The notes under the pieces: model-generated
What the model was told of the DNA's origin: nothing
Databases searched by the model: none
Seen by the model: only the letters and a program-made list of their open reading frames with translations
Position numbers and translations under genes: made by a program
Part shown: in pieces, positions 46,576 through 57,100 of the stretch
Position numbering within the stretch: position 1 is the first letter of the stretch
Layout: each line of letters opens with the position of its first letter
Assembly (NCBI RefSeq): GCF_024763615.1
Contig: NC_077222.1
Coordinates: forward strand, 88,412,001-88,476,000
From: Phlebotomus papatasi
Taxonomy: Eukaryota; Arthropoda; Insecta; Diptera; Psychodidae
Reading direction: 5' to 3'
DNA length: 64,000 nucleotides

Positions 46576-47186
46576 CATCTCAGTCTGATTTTCATATATT
46601 TTTTTAAGTAGTGGGATGCAATCCCTTAAAATTAAGCAATTGAGTTATGAACTTATTAAGTCCTTAATAAGTACTTAACGTGCTATCCGCTAGTAACAAC
46701 CAACGACAAATCGAACGACAATCTCTTAGAAAACGTTGATCGGACATGCTCCAAATCTTGTAATTAAGTCAGTTATTGAATTCAAACTTTCAAGATAGAT
46801 CTTGAAAACAAAAGTGAAATGTCTAAAGTCTAATATTTAATATTCTGTGAGTATTTGCAATTCATTTTGAGAGAGCCGGAGAGAATAGCCCCCATTAATC
46901 AAACAGTAATGCAATTTGCTTGTTTCTCACTCAGCATTACCTTTTTTCTGAATTCAACCACAATTCTCTCACTGTTTAACAACTACCTGAAACTCGCGGT
47001 GCGTTACTCCACCAGAAGTTTCTTCTGGGGCTTTTGTGGCCAAATAGGCAACAACCGGACACAGGGTGATGTCACAGGTGCATGCGATCTCCTTCCGACA
47101 CTCTCTGGCCACTCTTCAGCCACTCTCTGGAGCCCATTCTGTGCTCTTGGCGCCAGCTGGGGAGGCCCTCAAAGTGGGGCTGCCCG

Positions 47187-47222
47187 TATAAAACCATGGT
47201 CTGGGCGCTCTATTTGCATTCA
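47187..47222 (+). promoter_or_regulatory. core promoter of gene 3 (TATA box and initiator)
   Basis: TATAAAA is at 47187-47193 and TCAGTC, a consensus arthropod initiator, gives a likely start at A47222. The 5' UTR would be 109 bases. CTTGGCGCC lies about 40 bases upstream of the TATA box and also occurs about 90 bases upstream of the gene 1 TATA box. The region from about 47000 is markedly GC-richer than the flanks. Confidence 0.75.
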
Positions 47223-47330
47223 GTCGCGCTCAAAGAGTCGCAGAGAAAGTGATTGCTACTCCGTGGATTTATTAGACATAGTCACCCCCTTGTTCCTTTA
47301 AGCACAAAACACATACTCTCTTAAGTTAAG

Positions 47331-50300
47331 ATGTTCAAGTTGATTGTGATTTCTGCCGTTGTGGCTTCAACTCTGGCTGGTGTCATTCATGATGATTATG
47401 GACACGGTGGCGGAGGCGGAGGTGGATCCAGTGAGACTGATCATCATCATGAAGTTGAACACAAACATGCCACATCTCATCAGAGCTTCAAAGTGCATCA
47501 CTTCCATCCAGTTCCTGTTTATGTGAAGAAGGAGGATCAGCATCTCCTTAAGCATCCAGTTGAAGTGTCTGGAGTCAAGCACAAGCTCAAGGTAAGAATC
47601 CAACATAACACTTGAGATTATCTGAATTTCTTCAATTCTTTTTTTTTATTGGCTAACAATAAAAACATCATAACCATGCGACAGGTAATAAATCTCACTT
47701 GAATTTGTAATGCTCAAACTTAGTGAATACTTAATAGGGCACATGTCGGAAGTTGAAGCTACAACTTCCATAAATTGTAAAATCTTGAAAAACATAACTG
47801 AAAGTTTCTAAAAAGATTTATGTTAATTGGAGAAAACATAGTAAAACAGTTACTATAACTCAATTATTTCTTTTCAAGGAAGAATTATTTTATTACAAGC
47901 GTTGCATATTCATCTTGGTAATAAAAGGATTAATTGGACTTAAACAAGATTACTTAAATTGTAAAGTAATTTTATTAAATAATTTAAATTTATGGAAGAT
48001 AATTTAAAATAGAGCTATAATACTCTTATAAAAAAAAACAATAAATACCATTATAATTTATGCATTTTTTCCAAAGCATGATCCATATTTATTTAAATAA
48101 CTTATTCTTATACGATATTTCGGTTTCGTTGTATTTTTCAATTGATTAGAGTTTGAACACATTTGCTGGATCAATCAGGGAATACAATGAATTTTAAATA
48201 TTTTAATATAAAGTTCAATAAAAAAATTACCCAACAAGTTAATACTACACAGCATTACTTATTTATAATTTTATTTGAACGAGTTAAGTATCATAATTGT
48301 ATATAATTAAATAAAATAATTATAGGAATATTTCTATTATTTAATTAACGTCAAAAATGTGTTATTAGGTCATATCGATCATATTAACACATGTTATACG
48401 GAAATTATTATACCATTAGAACATTTCTTAATTGATTCAAAATTTAACCCAATATTTTATTCAGAATCCTAGCCCAATAAACTTATTTCTTTTTATTTTA
48501 AATATTACGTATCTCTGAGAACTATAGAAAATTTAAAAACTAATTAAATGACCTCTACAAATATTATTGCTTAATAATTAATGTTGTAAATACGTTTATG
48601 TTCAAAATGTATGCATTGTAAAAAAAGACTGAAAGGATCGACACTGAAAGTCGAAATACCACTCCAATATGAGTTGATTAGCCGCTTTATACGAAATTAA
48701 CTTTTATAATTAGGTGTTACATTTGTCAAATGCAAGCATTTTGCATAAGAAAATTGCTTAAAAACTGCGAATAATTTTCGAAAAATCAATTTTTGTAATG
48801 ACGATTCGATTTTTAAGGTAGATCACTTCACCGCTTCCCTTACATTTTTAATTTTAATGACAGTTGGATCAATCTTAATAACGATTTTCATTTTTCATAT
48901 CGATATCATGTTTGAGATCGTTAATGTCTTGAAATTTTTGACAAACTTAACCGTTCATAATCGATAACTAATTTTTATATAACTCCTAAGTTATTTTGGA
49001 CAATGTTTTGAATAATTTTATTATTCTGTTCAGATCAGTTGGGAACCGATAATGAACCTGTAAGGAACCGATAAGCTCTTTTTGTTTGAAAACAATTTTA
49101 TTTCTCTTAAAACTATTTTTTGGGATCTTTTGAGTGATTTGTAAATCGGTTCAAATCGGTTGAGAACCGGTAAACGGTAATTGATGCGAATGTAGGTTTG
49201 AGGTATAGCATCTAAGTCACGAGTTCGAGCGTTCGAGCACTTTGCAAAGCCTGGGACGCTTTGCCACCTCTTTTGAAATAACAATTTTAAATAGATTAAA
49301 TTGTGTAATGCTGCATAGAAAATTCTGAAACCTTTTAATAAAGTGAAAAGATTTAAAAATTTACCTATCTGAACGAGGGACAAATTACCATTCACTCTTT
49401 TGGATAAAAAGGTGTGCTTTTTTAAAATCGAAAATTACTACATTCTTAGAATTTTCTAAGCCCTTAAAACTGACCAACCTTGCAAAGATAATTGATCTTG
49501 TCAATGCAATAATTTCGTGTATGATAAAAGTATTTTAGATTATTAATTTATTAACGTTATAAAAACGTATATTATTTTGAATTTTGAATTTTTATATTCT
49601 GAAATGAACTCCTTTTTCAAGAAAACCTTAAATTCTAAAAGCTTGTTACCAATTAAGAGCATTTGAGCTAAGGTTTTTCCTGTTTCTTTTTAAATTGATA
49701 TTACATAATCGAGTATTTTACATAATCACCTTAGAACAATAGAATTATTATTTCACTAAATACACTAATGCCCACTAAAGTTAAATGCCTCATTTAAACC
49801 TAAAGGATAATACTTCAAATATTTAATTTATATAATTTTTTTGATCATGTCAAAATTAATGGAATCACTTTGGAAAATTCCACATCAGCGATGACACTTC
49901 TAAGTAGAAAAAAATATCCAAAAAATTCATAATCAACTGTATTAAACCAGAAACAAGGTCAATATTTCGTCTCTAATGTCACAGGTTTTGGCCTAGTAGG
50001 GGAAGGCTTTCAGGCTTCGCACATATTCTGACTTAGAACAACTTCATATTTTTCCCATATCCCTTTAATGAATTACTTGACTTTTTTTTCAAGAAATATG
50101 TGACTAGCTATTTAAATATATTGCTATAGGTTCATCAAAGAATATGAGAAAAATATAAAGTGTTTGAAGCCAGAGTATGTACGAAGCCTGACATTAAAAT
50201 CATCAAGAGAAAGTGACACTCAAATTATCCAGTGTTCTCTGAATGGAGACAGGAAAAATTCCTGTCTCTACGCAGAATCGAACTAGAGACCTCTCGTTAA

Positions 50301-53047
50301 CTATACGAGTGCTCTGATTGACGATTTCTCTGTACATAAATTCAATTAATATTGAACTGAAGTTCATAAAAATACATACATTACCAAGAGGTTTTTGACG
50401 ACCTCACCGCCCTCCCGTAAGTCAATATTATCTATAGGTCAGCCTTATTTCCTTTTACCCCCCCCCCGCCCTGGTTCCCCTACAAAACCATTTTTTTTAT
50501 TTATTTCGAAAGCGGCCTTTAGATTTTTTTTCATTGCCGAATTTATTTTTGAGATAATCAAGGTGAATAATTCGTCCTTGGTCACCTATGTCCGTAAAAC
50601 ATTTCGATATCGAATTTTCGAAACCCAATTTCAAAAATTTAGAGGGCCTATTTTCGACTGATTTGCTTAAAATTGCATATTTAGGAAGATCTTGAAATTT
50701 GCAACCCGATTGCATCCCACTTAGTCAATAGGGAATCGGTACAATACCCGTAAATGATTTACCATTCTCGGATTTACTTTTTTATTTGTCCGTATGCTTG
50801 TTACTCATGCTAAAATACTCTAAAATACAGTTTTATTAAGAATTTATTTTAATTTCGGAATGATTTTTAATGTATGAATTAATTTAATAGCCATTAGATT
50901 AGTAAGTACCAAAAGACCATGCGAAAAAATAATTCACGGAGAGCTCTATTTCGAGCATTCTGCAAAGCTGGGATGCTTTACCATCGTTTTTTTCAAAAGG
51001 ATGGACTAAAAGTCCAAAACGATAATCCCTAGGGAGAAGCATGACTTTTTAATGTGAAAGCAGTCTAAGGCCCCAAATGGACTCGGACTGATCCTCGAGA
51101 ATATTTAGCCCAGTAAATTCTTACGGTAATGAGCCCAAACTATCCAACACTGAGAGTTTAGGATCATCTATTTATACAGATCTATCTATATCAGTGGTCC
51201 TTAGCGTTAATTTTCCTAACCTCATCTTTTGCTGCTACATTTTAGAGGGTAAATTTTCTCTAGGATTAATCTAATGTCTTAGATAGAATTACGGCTTAAA
51301 CCGAGAGGCGGCTTAGCGGGAAATTGCTAGAAGTGTAGTCTAAACATTATTTTGATTATAATTACGTTAAGCCGTCTCTCGGGTTAAGCTATAGGGCTGT
51401 GCAGCACATAAGTCTATCTTGACTTTAAGGCCTCAAATGAACTCGAATTCATCCATCTGAAATATTGAAAAAATAATAAAAATATAGACATTTCTGTGAG
51501 TAATATTCCGGCCACTTTGGGTGGAATTTCGCCCGCCTTGTTTGTGCCCATCTTGTGTGAAATAACAGATAGAAAATTTTAAAACTTCATACGGAAAGAA
51601 TTTAGCACTAGTTTAATACATTTATATTACCTACAAGACCCAGAATTTTCCATGGAATTTATCTTGAAAACCCGAAGAGTCAACTTTGGGACCCCAAATT
51701 TACGCGCAGTTTCCCGCAGAGACTTACCCTTACTTACTGAGCTTTTTCAAGACGTTTTCCACATCATATTTTTTCAAATAGGTAATGCTTTTTTTCTTTC
51801 CTTAATTTCTAATTATTTTTTTTAGAAACTGAAAAAGAACTAAAATATGTAAGCATTTTGTGAAAAGAAAAAAATGTGGCCGAAATAGTAAACATAACCT
51901 CACTGGAGAGACGCTCACAAAATGTCTATTTTTTGAGACAAAATATATGATTCAGAAATTTTACTCGGAATCTAAAGAACGATTCACTATTAACATAAAC
52001 AAAAAACTAATGAACCCAAATCAAATTCTATGAAAAAAAACCTAGAATGAAAATCTGATCTGTCACATTTTTTGTATAAGACTCTTTACACACTGTAGCT
52101 TTTATAAAACAATTATAATTCAAATTATACCCAAAATTGAGCGATTATTGTGTTGTTATATTATAAAAAAGAATGAATATTTAATAGAACAAAAATTCAC
52201 TGAGTTTATTCGAAGATAAAAATCTATAATTTTAATCCTTTTTGTTGCTGTGCCGAAATTGCACTCAAAGTGGCCAAAATTTAAAGCTGGCCGAAATTTG
52301 GCACATTTACCCATGTTGCATGGTTTGATGGAGGTTTTATTCAGTATAACACTGAGAAAAAAATTGAGGTGCGATTAACTTTTTTTCCTCATAACTTTAA
52401 CACTTTTTAGGTGTAAAAATATATCAACATTTTTTAATGTTAATTTTACACCTTATTAAAGATAAAATTAACATAAAAAAGGGTTAATTTAATCCTTAAT
52501 ACACCTAAAAAGGGTAATATTTACACTAATTTTGGATCAATACTTCAGGGTAAAATTAACATTTCCGGAATGTTATTTTAACTTTTTCGGATTTTCTCAG
52601 TGAAAAATACGTGTAAAAATTCCCGATGAATGTCTATAAGGATCTTCTTAACAATCCTAATTACTTCTTATTGTCCTTTCACAGGTCCTACACCCTGAGA
52701 CTCAACATTCCCACGGACACGGTCTGACCCTCGAGAATCACAGCGAGTTCGAAGACCATCATCTGGGACATTTGGGAGGAGGCGGAGGAGGAGGAGGAGG
52801 TGGTGACTTCCACGGATACGGACATGAGGCTTCTGCCAGCTTCTCTGGCGGCCACGAAGGCTTCGGAGGAGGCCATGAGAGCTTCGGAGGAGGCCACGAA
52901 AGCTTCGGGGGCGGCCATGAAAGCTACAGCGGCGGCCACGAAAGCTTTGGTGGCGGCGACGCTGGCGGCCACGGAGATTTTGGCGGCCACGAAAGCTTCG
53001 GTGGTGAATACCACGATATCAACGTTGGTCATCAGCATCACAAGTAA
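47331..53047 (+). CDS. small secreted Gly/His-rich protein (gene 3), two exons, 207 aa
   Basis: Exons are 47331-47591 and 52685-53047, joined in phase 0 (AAG before GTAAG; ACAG before GTC CTA). The first 16-17 residues (MFKLIVISAVVASTLAG) are a clear signal peptide. Next come DDYGHG and seven glycines, a His/Glu-rich stretch, then a conserved-looking block spanning the splice site (KVHHFHPVPVYVKKEDQHLL, then KHPVEVSGVKHKLKVLHPET). The C-terminal part has a ten-Gly run (118-127) and five 7-residue units of GGHESFG type (142-176), ending NVGHQHHK. Gly/His-rich secreted proteins of this kind are common among insect cuticle and extracellular-matrix proteins; a metal-binding or sclerotisation role is only an inference. 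I do not recognise an orthologue. Retention of the 5.1-kb intron would truncate the protein seven codons after residue 87. Confidence 0.85.
49020..49272 (+). repeat. R2 family, copy 2
   Basis: It contains GGGAACCGATAATGAACC, AATCGGTTCAAATCGGTTGA and the family end GTTCGAGCACTTTGCAAAGC followed by CTGGGACGCTTTGCC. It is in the opposite orientation to copy 1 at 18480. Confidence 0.6.
50003..50193. mobile_element. short TIR element related to 32513-32703
   Basis: The left part GGCTTTCAGGCTTCGCACAT and the right part AGAGTATGTACGAAGCCTGA are imperfect inverted copies. The interior shares CATATTTTTCCCATATCCCTT with its own inverted arm and with the 32513 copy. Confidence 0.6.
50262..50333 (-). 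pseudogene. tRNA-like sequence (tRNA-derived, probably not functional)
   Basis: On the minus strand there is a box B (GTTCGATTC) and an anticodon-like arm: CTCGT and ACGAG pair around the seven-base loop ATAGTTA, which would present AGT (threonine). The D-arm is only partly tRNA-like (CAGAGC, no matching 5' strand) and the acceptor stem does not pair with the 5' side. An adjoining hairpin (AGACAGG...CCTGTCT) extends past it. It is best read as a decayed tRNA or the head of a SINE. Confidence 0.4.
50375..50990 (+). repeat. R2 family, copy 3
   Basis: Parallels 57345-58098: both contain TTAGAGGGCC/TGGAGGGCCCAT, a GAATCGGTA/AATCG-T section and the family end GCTCTATTTCGAGCATTCTG followed by CAAAGCTGGGATGCTTTACC. 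It includes a nine-base C run at 50460. It is non-coding. Confidence 0.6.
51272..51421. mobile_element. palindromic MITE M1, copy 6
   Basis: The left arm ATTACGGCTTAAACCGAGAG and the right arm GTTAAGCCGTCTCTCGGGTT are inverted around GTGTAGTCTAAACATTATTT, as in the copies in gene 1. It lies in the intron of gene 3. Confidence 0.75.
51510..52300. mobile_element. degenerate about 800-bp TIR element (GGCCACTTTG ends)
   Basis: CCGGCCACTTTGGGTGGAAT at the left and ATTGCACTCAAAGTGGCC at the right are imperfect inverted ends, followed inward by GAATTTCGCC and GCCGAAATT. GGCCGAAAT words recur inside and in the repeats at 12245 and 16258. There is no intact frame. Confidence 0.5.
52350..52602 (-). 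mobile_element. CACTSAG-ended element (M3), copy 2, inverted
   Basis: The reverse complement of 45324-45574, with small differences: it starts CACTGAGAAAAAAATTGAGG and ends CTTTTTCGGATTTTCTCAGT. It sits 82 bases upstream of exon 2 of gene 3, close to the branch-point region. Confidence 0.75.
52847..52951 (+). repeat. 21-bp coding tandem repeat in gene 3
   Basis: Five 21-bp units encode GGHEGFG, GGHESFG, GGHESFG, GGHESYS and GGHESFG. Third-base differences between units show that the array is old enough to have diverged while the peptide was kept. Confidence 0.9.
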
Positions 53048-53118
53048 CTCCTCAGCCTTCACGCCAAAACATCCTCATCTCTGTCATCTTTGTAGAAGAG
53101 AAGTGATCACTTTGTGGA

Positions 53119-53124
53119 AATAAA
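53119..53124 (+). terminator. polyadenylation signal of gene 3
   Basis: AATAAA lies 72 bases after the stop codon of gene 3, so the 3' UTR is short. The convergent zinc-finger gene ends about 1 kb beyond on the other strand. Confidence 0.75.
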
Positions 53125-53353
53125 GCGACTGCTAAATTATCAATTTTATCGACCATCTCTTGAGCTTTCTCTTGCTTCCAGTTTTCTCAATTAAAAAGCG
53201 GTTTTCAACTCTTTATTTGCAAAATTTCCTGCTGAATCGCTGCAATTACCCTTGATTGCTGATTCGGCCCTGAAAACGTTGCACTTCTTCAGCAAATTGC
53301 GCCTGAAGTTACGGAATGAAACAAATAAATTTTCACCTGTACTTTCTATAAAC

Positions 53354-53359
53354 TTTATT
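53354..53359 (-). terminator. possible polyadenylation signal of the zinc-finger gene
   Basis: TTTATT on the + strand reads AATAAA on the minus strand, about 750 bases downstream of the stop codon at 54104. The intervening 3' UTR is purine-rich on the sense strand. A second AATAAA at 53212-53217 is possible. Confidence 0.4.
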
Positions 53360-54103
53360 TACAGAGCTTTTTGTTAAATTAACTTTCACATTTTTTGTTC
53401 ATGTTTTGTTTTACCTTTCGGACTTTTTTTTGTCTTTTTTTCCGAAAGTTTCCTATTGAGCTGAAACTTTTGGCTTTTTGGGAAAAAGCTCAAAGCTCTC
53501 TCCTCATCATCTTTCCAAAATATTTCCGGAATGTGTCAACTGCCGAAAATCCGTTTAAAATTTTCAAAAGAAAAAATCTCACTGAAAAAAAGAAACTCAA
53601 ATTCGAAAAAACCAAATAAAATTTCTCTATTTTTTTCCTTTGCTATTTTTTTCATTTTTTGAGTGTTGAAAAAATATAAAGCAATAAAAAAAAGAAACAA
53701 TACTAAACTTCAGAGGAAAGGGTTGTTTTTTTTCAAAAGTTCCTGCAGAACGAATATCTACTTAAATAATACATTTGAAGAAACATTTTATATACAAAAA
53801 TGATCAGAGTAGAACGCCGATTTTCCGGCAAATTTCTTTCACTTCAACTTTATAATTAAAATATTTTTAAAAACTAGATAATTTTCTTCACTTTTTTTTC
53901 TTATATGAAAATTCATTTTTTCTCCTTGCCTAATTCTTAGCTGTCTTTTGTTTTTAATCGTAATCTCCAGCGCATTAGAAAAATGTACAAATAATTTTTG
54001 TTTTTTTTAGAAATTCCACATTTTTGCAGCCTCGTCTCTGGCTCTTTTTGTCTTCTGCGCAACTTTCTAAGCCCATTTTTCTCCTAAACTTTCTTGTCCT
54101 CTT

Positions 54104-57100
54104 CTACATGAGGGAATCAGAAGTGGGAGGTAGAACAACATTTGCCGATGAGCTTTCTGCCGTTGTCGTGGCCACAAGTTGAGGGAGTTGAATTTGAACA
54201 GGTAGAGTCGTATTATTACTTGTTGGTACCTGAAAATCAATACGAAATTTAATTAATTTTATCAAAAAAATATATTTAATTGATAAGAAACATAATCGAA
54301 AAATATTCTAAAAATATTTATTGCGAGATTTCATAAAAAAAATAAAAATTCCCTGAATCAAATATGGAAATTCTCTTAAATTAAGAGATCCATGCACGTT
54401 ATTTAAAAGAAATTAATGAGACATTTTTCTTTTGATAAAATTTGATTGAAGTCTGGCTTTTAACTCTTGCCAGACCGCAGCATGCTGCAAGCCAATTTCA
54501 CAATTTTTTAATCAAAAATATCTAAGCTCAGGAATTAATTGAGGTCTTACATAAGGATGTCCATATATAAGATTATGGACATCCTTATAGTTTGTAATCA
54601 TCCACAAGAATCGGACTTTTATCAGTTCTGAATAATTAAAAAACATTATTTTTCACAGAACATTCATTTGCTACTTTGGGTACTCAGAGTCCCAAAAGAG
54701 ACGAAAGAGTTAATATAGCAAACGAATATTTTACTAAACGATTTCTAAAATAAATATTAAAATGATCCATAAAAATTATTAAAAATAAGTAAATAAATTC
54801 CAGAAATTTCATGTAGCATTTCTTCAAGTAATAAAAATTTTGTTATCAAAACAAAGAGTTTTTTTTTTAAAGGTTCCAGAAATTTTACGACTTTAACTCG
54901 TGATATTTTGGTTGATACTAGAATTTTATTGTAAATTTTAGAGCTTTTCTCTAAGCTACTTTTACATCTTTGTAGATTTGATTTAAAAAAGATATATTAA
55001 TTGCAATTTTTTACATTCTCTTTCAAGAATTACCTTTATTTTTACTTCTTATTAGTTATTGTTTGAAATGTTTAAGTGCTTAACTTTTCCTATATATATC
55101 GAGGGGTAACTCATGAGAAAAAATATTAGCTTATATTTCCTATTTCCAGAAAAACAAGAAACCCTTTTCCTGTTACTCCATTTCTGTTTGTGGTTCTCCG
55201 TTTCTGTTTTTTTCATGTGCTTCTCTGATTTTGTTTCTCCGTTTTGATTCTTCGTTTCGGTTTCTGTTTCACTGTTTCTGTTTCTTCGTTTCTGTTTCTT
55301 CGTTTCTGTTTTCGATTTCTGCGTTTCCTTTTCAGTTTATCCGTTTCTGTTACTCCGCTTCTCTTCATTTTTCACCGTTGCTATTTCTTCATCTCTATTT
55401 CTCCGTTTGTTTCTTCGTTTCTGTTTCCTGTTTCTGTTTCTCTGTATCTGCTTCCTCGTTTCTGTTTTTCCGATTCTGTTTCTTCGTTTCTGTTTCTCTG
55501 TTTCTATTTCTCCATTTCTGTTTCTTCGTTTCTGTTTCTCCGTCTCTGTTTTCCGTTTCTGTTTCTTCCTTTCTGTTTTTTCATTTTTGTTTCTTCGTTT
55601 CACTTTCTCCGTTTTTATTTATCCGTTTCTGTATCTTTGTTTCTGTTTCTTCGTTTCTGTTTCGGGGTCTCTGTTTCTGTTTCTCTTCTCCCACTTCTGA
55701 TTCTCCATTTCTGTTTCTAATTTTGTTTATTATATCCCCGTTTCAGTTTCTGTTTCTCCATTTCTGTTTCTCCGTTTCTTTTTTTCCGTTGCTGTTTCTT
55801 CCTTTCTCTTTCCCCGTTCCTCTTTCACTGTTTATGTTTTTTCGTCTCTGTTTCTCCGTTTCTTTTTCTTCGTCTCTGTTTTTCCGTTTCTGTTTCTTCG
55901 TTTCTGTTTCTTCGTCTCTATTACTCCGTTTGTTTCTTCGTTTCTTTTTTTCCGTTGTTGTTTCTTCCTTTCTGTCTCCCCGTTTCTGTTTCTCTGTTTT
56001 TTCTTTTCTGTTTCTTTGTTTCTGTTTCTTCCTTTCTGTTTCTCTGTTTCTGTTTCTTCGTCTCTGTTTCTTCGTTTCTGTTTCTTCATTTCTGTTTTTC
56101 CTTTCCTGTTTCTTTGTTTCTGTTTCGTGGTCTCCGTTTTTGTTTCTGTTTTTCCGTTTCTGTTTCTTCGTTTCTGTTTCTTCGTTTCTATTACTTCGTT
56201 TGTTTCTTCGTTTCCTTTTTCCATTGTTGTTTCTTCCTTTCTGTCTCCCCGTTTCTGTTTCTCTGTTTTTTCTTTTCTGTTTCTTTGTTTCTGTTTCTTC
56301 CTTTCTGTTTCTCTGTTTCTGTTTCTTCGTCTCTGTTTCTTCGTTTCTGTTTCTTCATTTCTGTTTTTCCTTTCCTGTTTCTTTGTTTCTGTTTCGTGGT
56401 CTCCGTTTTTGTTTCTGTTTTTCCGTTTCTGTTTCTTCGTTTCTGTTTCTTCGTTTCTATTACTTCGTTTGTTTCTTCGTTTCTTTTTTCCATTGTTGTT
56501 TCTTCCTTTCTGTCTCCCCGTTTCTGTTTCTCGTCCTTTCATCCGTTCTGTTTCCCGTTCCTGTTTCTGTTTCTTCGTTTCTGTTTTTCCTTTTTTGTTT
56601 TTCCTTTTTTGTTTCTTCATTTCTGTTTTTCCGTTTCTATTTCTCTGTGTCTGTTTCTTTGTTTCTGTGTCTTCGTTTCTGTTTTTCTTTTCCTGTTTCT
56701 TTGTTTTTGTTTCGGGGTCTCCGCTTCTGTTTCTTCATTTTTGTTTGTTCGTCTCTATTACTCCGTTTGTTTCTTCGTTTCTTTTTTCCGTTATTGTTTC
56801 TTCTTTTCTGTCTCCCCATTTCTGTTTCTCCGTCTCTGTCTCTTCATTTCTGTTTTCCTTATCTGTTTCTTCTTTTCCATTTCTTTTCTCTTTTCTATTT
56901 TTGATTATTCGTTTCTGTTTCTTTGTTTCTCTTTCTCCGTCCCTGTCCCTCCGTTTCTGTTTCTTCGTTTCTGTTTTTTTTTCGTTCTGCTTCTTTGTTT
57001 TTGTTTTTTTTTTTGTTTCTGTTTGGTAGTTTCCGTTTCTGTTTCTGTTTCCCGGTTTATGGTTCCTTCGTGATTAAAAATCATGTTTCTAACTATTCGC

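Larger units (their letters stand above)
28200..46850. other. 18-kb gene-poor interval between genes 2 and 3
   Basis: I see no splice-supported coding gene. The interval holds the transposon copy at 29565, the palindrome at 31251 and the MITEs, LINE piece and SINE listed separately. Stretches at about 28270-28780, 35040-35550 and 40080-41430 lack obvious repeats and have more even composition, so they are candidates for regulatory DNA, but nothing specific is visible. The open frame at 28422-28775 has no recognisable domain. Confidence 0.5.
47592..52684 (+). other. intron of gene 3 (5.1 kb) with repeats
   Basis: No coding exon is visible. It contains R2 repeat copies (49020 and 50375), the tRNA-like sequence at 50262, the TIR element at 50003, the M1 MITE at 51272, the degenerate element at 51510 and the inverted M3 copy at 52350. 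The rest (about 47600-48820) is plain AT-rich DNA in which I see nothing. Confidence 0.6.

Noticed and set aside
46855..47301. 148-codon open frame upstream of gene 3
   Set aside because: It overlaps the TATA box, initiator and 5' UTR of gene 3, has no signal peptide or domain, and is explained by the GC-richer promoter region.
55231..57073. Very long open frames on both strands (up to 557 codons; Phe/Ser/Val/Cys-rich on +, Lys/Arg/Glu/Thr/Asn-rich on -)
   Set aside because: They arise because the TTTCTGTTTCTTCG minisatellite almost lacks stop codons. Several overlapping frames are open at once, there are no splice or start signals, and the peptides are meaningless repeats.
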